Program-made: the position numbers and the translations under genes | Notes under the pieces: generated by a model | Databases searched by the model: none | Told to the model about the DNA's origin: nothing | The model's input: only the letters and a program-made list of their open reading frames with translations | From: Lachnoclostridium sp. UBA1175 | GTDB taxonomy: Bacteria; Bacillota; Clostridia; Lachnospirales; Lachnospiraceae | NCBI GenBank assembly: GCA_002311665.1 | Contig: DBYX01000011.1 | Coordinates: 14,492-75,791 of the forward strand | Length of the DNA: 61,300 nucleotides | Direction: 5' to 3' | Part shown: in pieces, positions 51,739 through 60,166 of the stretch | Layout of the letters: every line of letters begins with the position of its first letter | Numbering within the stretch: position 1 is the first letter of the stretch

Positions 51739-52680
51739 TTATCTCTCCTCGAGCGTCATTCTCGCGGCGCCGTAGATTCCCGCGTCGTTGCCAAGCTCCG
51801 CCAATCGGAATACCTTGCCGCGCAGCGCGGGTAAAATGTTGTCGTTGTAATGCTTCTCGATCGCGTCGATGAGGATGGATCCCGCCTTGCTCACGCCGCC
51901 TCCGATGACGAACGCCACCGGATCCGCAACCGCGGCAACGTGCGAGAGAGCAAGCGCCAGGTACGATCCGAGCGTGTCCACGAGGGAGCATGCGACCTCG
52001 TCGCCCTTCTTCGCCTCGTCAAAGATATCCTTCGCCGTCAGGTTGTCAAACGAGTGAAGCGACGTCGCCACCGACTCGGAAGCGAGGCGCTTCTTCGCCA
52101 TGCGGACGATGCCCGTCGCCGAAGCGTACTGCTCGAGATGTCCCTTGCAGCCACAGCCGCAGCGGTCCGTCTCCGCGGGGTTCACGACGATGTGGCCGAT
52201 CTCCGCCGCAGCGCCGTTTGAGCCGCAGACGATCCTGCCGCTGAGGATCAACCCGCCGCCGACGCCCGTTCCGAGCGTCACCATCAACATATCGGAATAG
52301 CCGCGTCCGCCGCCCTTCCACTGCTCACCGAGAGCCGCGACGTTGGCGTCGTTGCCGACGCGAACCGGCACACCGAGCAGCTGCTCCATCATCACGCGCA
52401 CGTTGATGTGATCCCATCCGAGGTTCGGGCACAAAAGCACCATACCGTCCGCGAGCACCGGTCCGGGAACACCCATACCGACGCCGATCACATCCTCCTG
52501 TGTGATCTTCTCCTCGCCCATCACCTCCGAGATGGAAGCGGCGAGCTCTCCGGGGATCTTCACGCCGCCCGCCTCGCGGTTCGTCGGGATCTCCCATTTG
52601 CGGACGACCGTGCCGTCCTGCGTGAACAGTCCGCACTTGATGGTCGTGCCTCCGATGTCAATGCCGAAACAATATCTCAT
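51739..52680 (-). CDS. glk: ROK-family glucokinase
   Basis: A 313-residue sugar kinase: the phosphate motif GIDIGGTTIKCGLF at 6-19, catalytic Asp111 in GNDANVAALGE, VTLGTGVGGGL, and the ROK zinc motif CGCGCKGHLEQYAS with His163. It phosphorylates glucose with ATP. It sits between hprK and murB, a slot where I would expect rapZ in many Firmicutes clusters, so it links glucose phosphorylation to the catabolite-control genes. GGAGG lies upstream of the ATG. Confidence 0.94.
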   Translation of the reverse strand: MRYCFGIDIGGTTIKCGLFTQDGTVVRKWEIPTNREAGGVKIPGELAASISEVMGEEKITQEDVIGVGMGVPGPVLADGMVLLCPNLGWDHINVRVMMEQLLGVPVRVGNDANVAALGEQWKGGGRGYSDMLMVTLGTGVGGGLILSGRIVCGSNGAAAEIGHIVVNPAETDRCGCGCKGHLEQYASATGIVRMAKKRLASESVATSLHSFDNLTAKDIFDEAKKGDEVACSLVDTLGSYLALALSHVAAVADPVAFVIGGGVSKAGSILIDAIEKHYNDNILPALRGKVFRLAELGNDAGIYGAARMTLEER

Positions 52681-52778
52681 GATTCCTCCTGTAGCCGGCG
52701 CACCCTCGCGCCGTGCCGTATGATCGTATTACGCTTTATGATCGCGCAGTCCTCCTGCGCCGTGTATCCTTATCTCGC

Positions 52779-53732
52779 TCAGTCTTCCTCGCCGTTCGCG
52801 TGCTTCATCAGGTTCTCCGTGACACGCTTCTGCAGCTCGAGAGCCGCGTTGTAGCCCATCTTCTTCTGACGGTAGTTGATCGCAGCCGCCTCGCAGATAA
52901 TGGCAAGGTTACGGCCGGGCCGGATCGGGATGTTGTTGCACACCACGCGGTTGCCCAAAAACTCCGTGTACTTCTCCTCAAGACCCAGGCGGTCGTACTC
53001 CTTCTCGCGGTCCCACTCCTCAAGCTGGATCACGAGGTCGATCGTCTGCGTCTCCTTGACGCTCTGCACACCGTACAGCGTCTTGACGTCGATGATGCCG
53101 ATGCCTCGCAGCTCGATGAGATGTTTCGTCACATCGGGCGCCGAGCCGAACAGCGTATCGTCGCTCACCTTCTTGATCTCCACGACATCGTCCGAGACAA
53201 GACGGTGTCCTCTCTTGATGAGCTCAAGAGCCGCCTCGCTCTTACCGATACCGCTCTCGCCCATGATCAGAAGGCCCTCGCCGAAGACGTCAACCAGAAC
53301 GCCGTGGATCGAGATGCGGGGTGCGAGCTGAACCTTCAGCCAGCGCACAAGCTCCGCGACCAGAGCCGTCGTCTCCATGCTGCTCTGGAACACCGGAACA
53401 CCCTTGTCAAGCGCGAGCTTGCGCATACCGTTGCTCACGTGCAGGTTCCGGCAGAATATGATGCACGGCACGCCGTAGCCCATCAGCCTCGAGAAGCAGA
53501 TGTGACGGTCCTCCGATGTCATCTCGTTCTTATACATGTACGCGTACTCCACGTTACCGATCAGCTGTACGCGATCCTTGTCGAAATCACTGAAAAATCC
53601 GGCCAGCTGAAGTGCCGGTCGGTTGATCTCCGGTTTCGTGATCTTCCGCTTGGAGATGTCGATCTCCGGCGTGAGATTCACAAGATTCATCTTCTCCGCC
53701 ATCTTGACGAGGGAAACCTCATATGTGCTCAT
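52779..53732 (-). CDS. hprK: HPr kinase/phosphorylase
   Basis: A 317-residue HprK/P: Walker A GESGIGKS at 158-165, the catalytic Asp pair in VSDDVVEI near 179-186, and the family signature LIELRGIGIIDVKTLYG near 207. It phosphorylates Ser46 of HPr and Crh-like proteins when glycolytic intermediates are high and removes the phosphate otherwise. Its probable target, the Ser46 HPr-like protein, lies four genes downstream. GGGAGG precedes the ATG. Confidence 0.97.
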   Translation of the reverse strand: MSTYEVSLVKMAEKMNLVNLTPEIDISKRKITKPEINRPALQLAGFFSDFDKDRVQLIGNVEYAYMYKNEMTSEDRHICFSRLMGYGVPCIIFCRNLHVSNGMRKLALDKGVPVFQSSMETTALVAELVRWLKVQLAPRISIHGVLVDVFGEGLLIMGESGIGKSEAALELIKRGHRLVSDDVVEIKKVSDDTLFGSAPDVTKHLIELRGIGIIDVKTLYGVQSVKETQTIDLVIQLEEWDREKEYDRLGLEEKYTEFLGNRVVCNNIPIRPGRNLAIICEAAAINYRQKKMGYNAALELQKRVTENLMKHANGEED

Positions 53733-53803
53733 AACTACCTCCCAATACTGTTTTTACGCACCATAAACATTATATAGTACGCGTTTCGTAAATGCAATTG
53801 CTT

Positions 53804-55747
53804 TCATTGACGGTCCGGCTCCCCGCCTTCGCCGTCGCCTGCGGTCTCCTCCCTGTGCAGGAAGGAATACACCGACGCCGCGGCCGCCCGGTTCATGCCG
53901 GGAACCCCCGCGATCTGCTCCGCAGTCGCCTCGCGCAGCTCCGCCATGCTCTTAAAATACATCATGATGGCGCGCCGTCTCGTCGGACCGATGCCCGGGA
54001 TGTCGTCGAGCACCGACCTCGTCTGCTCCTTCGAACGAAGGCTCCGGTGATACTCGATGGCGAACCGGTGCGTCTCGTCCTGGATTCGCGTCACAAGCGC
54101 CGCGACCTCCGCGTTGGCGCCGCCCGCGCCGTGGCTCGCCCCCGAGAGCGCGAGCTCTCTGCCCCGGTAATACAGGCCTCTCGTGCGGTGGCGGTCATCC
54201 TTGACCATGCCGCACACGGGGATGTCGATCCCCAGCTCCGCGAGCACCTCCTCGGCGATCTCAATCTGTCCCTTGCCGCCGTCCATCAGGATGACGTCCG
54301 GGAATACGGAAAATCCGCCTTCTGCCCGGCTCTGCGCCGTCTCCGCGGTCTCTGCGGCATCCTCCTTCTCGCGCAGCCCGTGCAGGAAGCGCCTCGTCAG
54401 CACCTCGCGCATCGATGCGTAATCGTCGGGACCGTCGACGCTCTTGATCCGGAATTTGCGGTAGTCCGATTTGCGGGCCTTCCCGTCCGTGAAGACGACC
54501 ATCGAGCCGACGCTGTGGAAACCGCTGATGTTCGAGATGTCGTAGGACTCCACGCGGTGAATGTCGCCGATCCCCAGCAGCGCGGCCAGGTCGCGCATCG
54601 CGCCGAGCGTGCGCGCCTCCTCGCGCGTGATCTTCTCGAGATCCTTCGCGATTACCATGCGGGCGTTCTCCTTCGCGAGCCGGATCAGCCGCTCCTTGTC
54701 GCCGATCTTCGGCACGCGGATGTGCACCGGCTGCTCCCGTTTGACTGTGAGCCACTGCTCGAGAAGCTCCGCGTCCTCCGGCATGATCTCCGTCATCACC
54801 TCTCTCGGGATGTACGGCGTTCCCTCGTAAAACTGGCGCAGGAAGGCCGACAATACCTCCGCGTCGCCGCGCTCGTCCGTCTCCTGCATATGAAAATGAT
54901 CCCGCCCGATGAGTTTGCCGTCGCGCTCGAAAAAGACCTGCACAACGCAGTGGTCATCCTCCCTCGACATCGCGATGATATCCCTCTCGTCGAGTCTCTT
55001 GTCGTTCGCGTGCTGCACCTGTGCGAGCGCCTTCACCCGCGTGATCAGGTCGCGGAACTCCGCCGCCTTCTCAAACTCGAGCGCCTCGCTCGCCTCCTCC
55101 ATCCGTCTCGTGAGATACGCGATCCCGTCCGAGTAGTCTCCGCCGAGGAATTTGAGGACCTTCGCGACCATCTCCCCGTACGCCTCCTCGCTCACAAGCC
55201 CGACGCAGGGCGCGTCGCACTGTCCGATCTGGTGGTACAGGCACGGACGCAGGCTCGGATCCGTCGAGGGAAGCGCGCGGTTACACGTGCGGATGTGATA
55301 AATTTTCCGCAGAAGCTCGATCGTGTCGCCCACCGACACGCCGTTCGTGAACGGGCCGAAATACCGCGACCGATCCTTCTCCTGCCGCCTCGTGAGGAAT
55401 ACGCGCGGGTACGGCTCGTCGACCGTCACCTTGATGAACGGGTATGTTTTGTCGTCCTTTAAAAGTGTGTTGTACGGCGGGCGGTTCTCCTTGATGAGGT
55501 TGTTCTCCAGAACGAGCGACTCGAGTTCCGAGGAGACCACGATGTACTCGAACCAGTTGACCTGCGAAACCATGCGACGGATCTTCGGCGAGAGCCGGTT
55601 GCCCTCCCGGAAATACTGGCTCACGCGGCGCTTCAGGATCTTCGCCTTGCCCACGTAGAGTATGCGGTCGCGCGCGTCGTGCATGATGTACACGCCCGGG
55701 CACGACGGCAGCTTCGCCAGTTCCGCATGAATGTCAAACTCCCTCAT
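53804..55747 (-). CDS. uvrC: Excinuclease ABC subunit C
   Basis: A 647-residue nucleotide-excision-repair nuclease: GIY-YIG domain at about 14-95 (CPGVYIMHDARDRILYVGKAK), a UVR helix pair near 200-235, the RNase H-like 5'-incision domain at 380-545 (GDIHRVESYDISNISG; FPDVILMDGGKGQI), and helix-hairpin-helix motifs near 590-630 (IPGIGPTRRRAIM; GVPGMNRAAAASVY). A short insert EKEDAAETAETAQSRAEGG precedes the nuclease core. It is first in the gene order of the hprK cluster and starts 12 bp after the CotH gene. Confidence 0.97.
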   Translation of the reverse strand: MREFDIHAELAKLPSCPGVYIMHDARDRILYVGKAKILKRRVSQYFREGNRLSPKIRRMVSQVNWFEYIVVSSELESLVLENNLIKENRPPYNTLLKDDKTYPFIKVTVDEPYPRVFLTRRQEKDRSRYFGPFTNGVSVGDTIELLRKIYHIRTCNRALPSTDPSLRPCLYHQIGQCDAPCVGLVSEEAYGEMVAKVLKFLGGDYSDGIAYLTRRMEEASEALEFEKAAEFRDLITRVKALAQVQHANDKRLDERDIIAMSREDDHCVVQVFFERDGKLIGRDHFHMQETDERGDAEVLSAFLRQFYEGTPYIPREVMTEIMPEDAELLEQWLTVKREQPVHIRVPKIGDKERLIRLAKENARMVIAKDLEKITREEARTLGAMRDLAALLGIGDIHRVESYDISNISGFHSVGSMVVFTDGKARKSDYRKFRIKSVDGPDDYASMREVLTRRFLHGLREKEDAAETAETAQSRAEGGFSVFPDVILMDGGKGQIEIAEEVLAELGIDIPVCGMVKDDRHRTRGLYYRGRELALSGASHGAGGANAEVAALVTRIQDETHRFAIEYHRSLRSKEQTRSVLDDIPGIGPTRRRAIMMYFKSMAELREATAEQIAGVPGMNRAAAASVYSFLHREETAGDGEGGEPDRQ

Positions 55748-55759
55748 AATCCGTCCCTG

Positions 55760-57874
55760 TTATGTGATATCCGGAAAATACTTCGCCGCCAGCTCGCTCG
55801 AGATTCCCTTCGCCTTGATGAAGTCCTTGATGATCTTCGGTCCGCGGCCGGTGACCATCTCGCGCAGCTTCTGCACGCTGCTCTTCCAGCCGTCGTAGCT
55901 GCGGTAATTGGTCTTCTTGACCGGATCCTTGACCGGGTGCCAGCGCGCACAGTTGTAAACCATATCGTGGTCGATGCGGTCGGCGATGCCGTCGATGTAC
56001 GCGAGGCAGCGCTCGTCCGTGAGCACGTTGTTCATAATATATGCCATCCGCTCGCAGAACAGCTCGCGGAACTCGTCATTTTCCAGAAGGCGGTACACGA
56101 GCGCGTTGAACGTGTAGTAGCCCGCGTTAAATGTTCCGATCATCCGGTCGGTCGTCCCCGCCACCTCGCGGCACAGCGTGAGGTCGAGGTCGTACAGGAT
56201 GAAGATCCATTTGCCGTCGAACTTGTCGCCGGCCTTGCAGACGCCGACGTTGTCCATATCGATGTTGCCGTTCCACAGTTGGATGATGTAGTAGTCTGCG
56301 ACGCTCTGTACATCCACGATGGACTTCACGTACTCGTACGTCTCCTTGTCCTTGACGCGGTTGTTGCTGATAAACTTCCAGAAGTCGGTCCACTCCTTGC
56401 CGTCCGTGCCGCATTTTACGTCGTGCATCTGCTTGACGACCGTGACCTCCTCGGGATCGCAGCCGTAGTGCGATGCGACCATATCCTCGTCGACGTGCTC
56501 GCGGACGTAGTAGACGCCCCAGTAGTCGTCGTTCACGTAGAGGTTCACCGGACGGTAGTACTGCACCAGGATGTCGTCGATCAGCCCCGCGTCCGTCGCA
56601 AGTGAGCTGATGTACTCGTCCTTCATCAATGACGCCTCGTTGTCCTGTCCGCCGGAGCGCAGGACGATCGAGTTGTACTCCTCGGTGTCTGTGTTCTCAA
56701 ATATGCGGTAGCGCAGCTTGGACGCTCCGTACGATGTGGAAAATGTGAGCTGATAACTCTTCTTGATATACGCGCGGCTCGACCCGCCGAAGCAGCTGAC
56801 CGCGCAGTCCTCGGAAAATTCGAGCCTGCCGTTCGTGAACATCGAGATGTTAGCCGCATACTTGGTGTTCGAGGTGTAATTCTCGTTCATCTTGTCGAGA
56901 TCGGCCTTCTTCACCGTGAGCCGCATCACATCGAGCGTGTATTCGGGCATGTCGATGAAATAGTCGAACGTGGACGTGAAGCTCGCGAGACACCCCTCCT
57001 CCTGCGCGTACGCACGCAGCGAACAGTTCGAGGAGATCGTGATCGGCCTGCCGTCCCAGACCTTCGACGACGAGGTGGGTTTGCTGCCGTCGAGGGTGTA
57101 GCGGATCGTTCCCGCGGTGACAAAGCTCACGCTCTGCGCCCCCTCATAAAATCCCGGCGCCACATCGACCTCCGGCATCACCGACATCCTCGTGAGACCA
57201 CCCTCGTTGGCGGCACCGAGCGTCGGCTTGTCAAACACCTTAAACTCCGCCCCGTCACGACCGTAGCTCACGTTCTGCGGGAGCTCCGGATACTCGATAA
57301 CATCGAGGATGTTGGCGTCGCGATCCGCGAGATACACCTTCTCGCCGAAGTAGGAAAGCTTGAATCGGAGATCGGTCTCCTCCTTCGCCTCGTACTCTCC
57401 CGTGCAGTACACGACCGCATAGCCGCCCGCGGGGAGTTCCATCTCGGGAAGGGGATACTTTGTGAGTTTTTTCTTCGAGTCGGACAGACAGTAGTCCGAC
57501 AGCTGTATCGTCTCCTCCGACGCGTTGTACAGCTCGATCGCGTCGTAATAGCCGTTGTTGTGCTTATCGTATTTCGTGTTGGTCGGCAGGATCTCATTGA
57601 TGTAAAGAAGCGGCCTCGGCGTCGGGGTCGGCGTCGGCGTCCCGGTCGGGGCCGGTGTTATGTTGTCCCCCGCAGGTCCCGAGGTCGGCCCGGGCCTTCC
57701 GCCGTCCGGCTCCTTCGTGACCGCCGGTATGTCTCCGATCCCGTCACCGTCCCCGCGCTGCCCGCGCGACAGACGGATCGAGTTCACAACGGTCACGAGC
57801 AACAGGGCAAAGCCGAGCGTGGCAAGGAAGATCAGTATTCGGTTTTTGCGCCTGCGCCTTGCCTTTCGTTTCAT
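55760..57874 (-). CDS. CotH-family protein with lamin-tail and chitobiase-like modules (copy 1)
   Basis: A 704-residue surface protein: a basic N-terminus with one membrane helix (about 13-32), a Gly/Thr/Pro linker to about 88, a lamin-tail domain at 90-225 (YINEILPTNTKYDKHNNGYYDAIELYN, residues split across the strand pair), a CHB_HEX-type beta module at about 240-310 (TIRYTLDGSKPTSSS), and a CotH domain at 320-640 (SRAYIKKSYQLTFS, SGGQDNEASLMKDE, RPVNLYVNDDYWGVYYVREHV). In bacilli CotH is a spore-coat kinase. The membrane anchor and modules here suggest a different extracellular role. GCAGGAGAGG lies upstream. Confidence 0.9.
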   Translation of the reverse strand: MKRKARRRRKNRILIFLATLGFALLLVTVVNSIRLSRGQRGDGDGIGDIPAVTKEPDGGRPGPTSGPAGDNITPAPTGTPTPTPTPRPLLYINEILPTNTKYDKHNNGYYDAIELYNASEETIQLSDYCLSDSKKKLTKYPLPEMELPAGGYAVVYCTGEYEAKEETDLRFKLSYFGEKVYLADRDANILDVIEYPELPQNVSYGRDGAEFKVFDKPTLGAANEGGLTRMSVMPEVDVAPGFYEGAQSVSFVTAGTIRYTLDGSKPTSSSKVWDGRPITISSNCSLRAYAQEEGCLASFTSTFDYFIDMPEYTLDVMRLTVKKADLDKMNENYTSNTKYAANISMFTNGRLEFSEDCAVSCFGGSSRAYIKKSYQLTFSTSYGASKLRYRIFENTDTEEYNSIVLRSGGQDNEASLMKDEYISSLATDAGLIDDILVQYYRPVNLYVNDDYWGVYYVREHVDEDMVASHYGCDPEEVTVVKQMHDVKCGTDGKEWTDFWKFISNNRVKDKETYEYVKSIVDVQSVADYYIIQLWNGNIDMDNVGVCKAGDKFDGKWIFILYDLDLTLCREVAGTTDRMIGTFNAGYYTFNALVYRLLENDEFRELFCERMAYIMNNVLTDERCLAYIDGIADRIDHDMVYNCARWHPVKDPVKKTNYRSYDGWKSSVQKLREMVTGRGPKIIKDFIKAKGISSELAAKYFPDIT

Positions 57875-57915
57875 CTCTCAGCCTCTCCTGCCCGCGCCTT
57901 CCCGCGGTATTGCGA

Positions 57916-60084
57916 TCATTTATCAAGCATTGGAAAATACTTTTCAACCAGTTCGCTCGGTATGTTCTTCGTCTTCGTAAAATCCTTCAGGATCTTCCAC
58001 TCTCTTCCCCGGACCTGCCCGCGGAGCGACTCCACGCATTTTCTCCAGGTCTTGAAGCTCACGTAGCCGATCTTGCCGAGCGGATCCTTCGTACCCGCCC
58101 AGCGCGCACAGTTGTACTCCATATCGTGCTCGAGCGTGCTCTCAAAGCGGTCGATCAGCGTCAGCGCCGAGTCGGTCGACAGGACCGTCGTGAACAGAAG
58201 CGACATCCGCTCCATAAACAGCTCGCGGAACTCCCCGTACTCCAGCAGGCGGTTGATCAGCGCATTGAACGTGTAGTAGCCCGTGTTGAACACGCCCAGC
58301 TGGTTCTGTGTGGTCCCGCTCGCCGCGCGGACCAGCGTCAGGTCGAGGTCGTACAGGATGAAGATCCATTTGCCGCCGGCCTTGCACACGCGGACGTTGT
58401 CCATATCGATGTTGCCGTTCCACAGCTGGATGATGTAGTAGTCCGCGACACTCCGCACGTCCACGACCGACGATACGTACTCGTATGCCTCCGCGTCCTT
58501 GATGCGATTGTTGCTGATGTATTTCCAGAGGTCGAGCCACTCCTGCGCGTCGTTGCCGCATTTTACGCTGCGCATCTGCTTGATGAGCGTGACCTCCTCC
58601 GGGTCGCAGTCATAGTGGGACGCGATCATATCGGCGTCGATGTGCTCGCGGATGTAATATATGCCCCAGTACTGCCCGTTGACATAGAGGTTGACCGGCC
58701 GGTACGCCTGCACCAGCACGTCGTCGACGACCCCGTAGCTCGTGGCCAGGGATGTGACGTACTCGTCGCGCATGATCGCGCCCGAGTTGTCCTGCGAACC
58801 GGAGCGCAGCACGATCGAGTTGAACTCATCGATGTCGAGGTCGTCGAACAGCTTGTACTGCAGCTTGGACGGTCCGTATGTCGTGGAAAATGTGATCTGG
58901 TAGCTCTTCTTCGGGTACGCCCGGCTCGTCGCCCCGTGCGTGCTGATGGCACAGTCGACGGAGAACTCGAGGTTGCCCGAGGTGAACATGGAAATGTTGG
59001 CCGCGTACTTCTTCCTCGAGTTGTAATTGGCGTTCATCGTGTCGAAATCCGACTTTTTCAGGGAGACCATCACCACATCGAGCTCATAGTCCGGCGCGTC
59101 GATCACGTAGTTGAACGCAACGTCGAAGCTCGCCATGCAGTTTTCCTCCGTCGCGTACGCTCGGATCGTGCACGACGAGTTGATCTCGATCGGGGTGCCG
59201 TCCCACTTCTTCGAGTTCGAATCCGGCTTGCTGCCGTCGAGCGTGTACCGGATCGTTCCCTCCGTGGTGAACGACACCTTCTGCGCGCCCTTGTAGAAGC
59301 CCGGCGCAAGGTCCGTCTCCGGCATCGTCGCAAAACGCTCGCTGCCGCCCTCGTTGGCCTTGCCGAGCGACGGCACGGAGTAGATGCGGAACTCGTCCCC
59401 GTCGCGGCCGTAACTCACGTTCTGCGGCATCTCGGGGTACTCCACCTTGTCGAGGACGTTGCCCTCCCGGTCGCCGAGGAAAACCTTCTCGCCGAAGTAT
59501 GAAAGCTTGAACGGGAGATCGTACTCTCCCTTGGCCTCGTACTCGCCGGTGCAGTAGAACACCGCGTAGCCGCCCGCCGGAAGCTCCGCCTCGGGAAGCG
59601 GATAGTTCGCGAGTTTTTTCTTCGAGTCGGACAGGCAGTAGTCCGACAGCATAACCGGCTCCTCCGACGCGTTGTAGATCTCGATCGCGTCGTGGTACGC
59701 GTTGTTGTGCTTGTTGTATTTTGTGTTGGTCGGCAGGATCTCGCTGATGAAAAGCCGCACGGGCATCTCCGTGGGCACCGCGGTGACCTGTGCGATCGGC
59801 TCGGTGACCGTCGGCACCGGATCGTCGATCACACCGGTGACGGTCGGCACGTTGTCCCCTCCCGCTGTGGGTGAGGGCGTGCTGACGGCCGGCTCCGAGA
59901 GTGCCGCAGTCGGCAAGGTCCGTCCGCCTTCCGCGTCCCCGGTAAGTGCCGCCTCCCCGGGCTGTCCCGCCGCATCGGAGACGGTATTCGTGTTGTTCCC
60001 CTTCGACATTCCGCTTATGTTCCAGCAGATCACACCTGCCAGAGTCACGGCCAGCACGCCAAGGATAATGATGACTCTTTTCAT
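57916..60084 (-). CDS. CotH-family protein with lamin-tail and chitobiase-like modules (copy 2)
   Basis: A 722-residue tandem paralogue of the preceding protein with the same order: N-terminal membrane helix (about 4-22), Thr/Pro/Val linker to about 108, lamin-tail domain (FISEILPTNTKYNKHNNAY), CHB_HEX-like module (TIRYTLDGSKPDSNS) and CotH domain (SRAYPKKSYQITFS, RSGSQDNSGAIMRDE, YIREHIDADMIASHYD). The modules are highly similar but the membrane and linker parts have diverged, so the pair arose by duplication with change in the stalk. The genes are 41 bp apart on the same strand. Confidence 0.9.
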   Translation of the reverse strand: MKRVIIILGVLAVTLAGVICWNISGMSKGNNTNTVSDAAGQPGEAALTGDAEGGRTLPTAALSEPAVSTPSPTAGGDNVPTVTGVIDDPVPTVTEPIAQVTAVPTEMPVRLFISEILPTNTKYNKHNNAYHDAIEIYNASEEPVMLSDYCLSDSKKKLANYPLPEAELPAGGYAVFYCTGEYEAKGEYDLPFKLSYFGEKVFLGDREGNVLDKVEYPEMPQNVSYGRDGDEFRIYSVPSLGKANEGGSERFATMPETDLAPGFYKGAQKVSFTTEGTIRYTLDGSKPDSNSKKWDGTPIEINSSCTIRAYATEENCMASFDVAFNYVIDAPDYELDVVMVSLKKSDFDTMNANYNSRKKYAANISMFTSGNLEFSVDCAISTHGATSRAYPKKSYQITFSTTYGPSKLQYKLFDDLDIDEFNSIVLRSGSQDNSGAIMRDEYVTSLATSYGVVDDVLVQAYRPVNLYVNGQYWGIYYIREHIDADMIASHYDCDPEEVTLIKQMRSVKCGNDAQEWLDLWKYISNNRIKDAEAYEYVSSVVDVRSVADYYIIQLWNGNIDMDNVRVCKAGGKWIFILYDLDLTLVRAASGTTQNQLGVFNTGYYTFNALINRLLEYGEFRELFMERMSLLFTTVLSTDSALTLIDRFESTLEHDMEYNCARWAGTKDPLGKIGYVSFKTWRKCVESLRGQVRGREWKILKDFTKTKNIPSELVEKYFPMLDK

Positions 60085-60110
60085 ATTCCTCTCCGACTGT
60101 TACTCAACCA

Positions 60111-60138
60111 AAGTCCCGCCTTCTCGGCGGGAACTTCG
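60111..60138 (-). terminator. Weak terminator after ftsH
   Basis: On the minus strand: AAGTTCCCGCC, loop GAGAA, GGCGGGACTT, then TGGTT. A short T-run makes it weak. Confidence 0.5.
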
Positions 60139-60166
60139 GGGGGTACTCTTTCCTTGTGTCGAAAAC

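Noticed and set aside
55760..60084. Mobile element or recent gene transfer as the source of the CotH pair
   Set aside because: There are no terminal repeats, integrase or composition change. A simple tandem duplication explains the pair.
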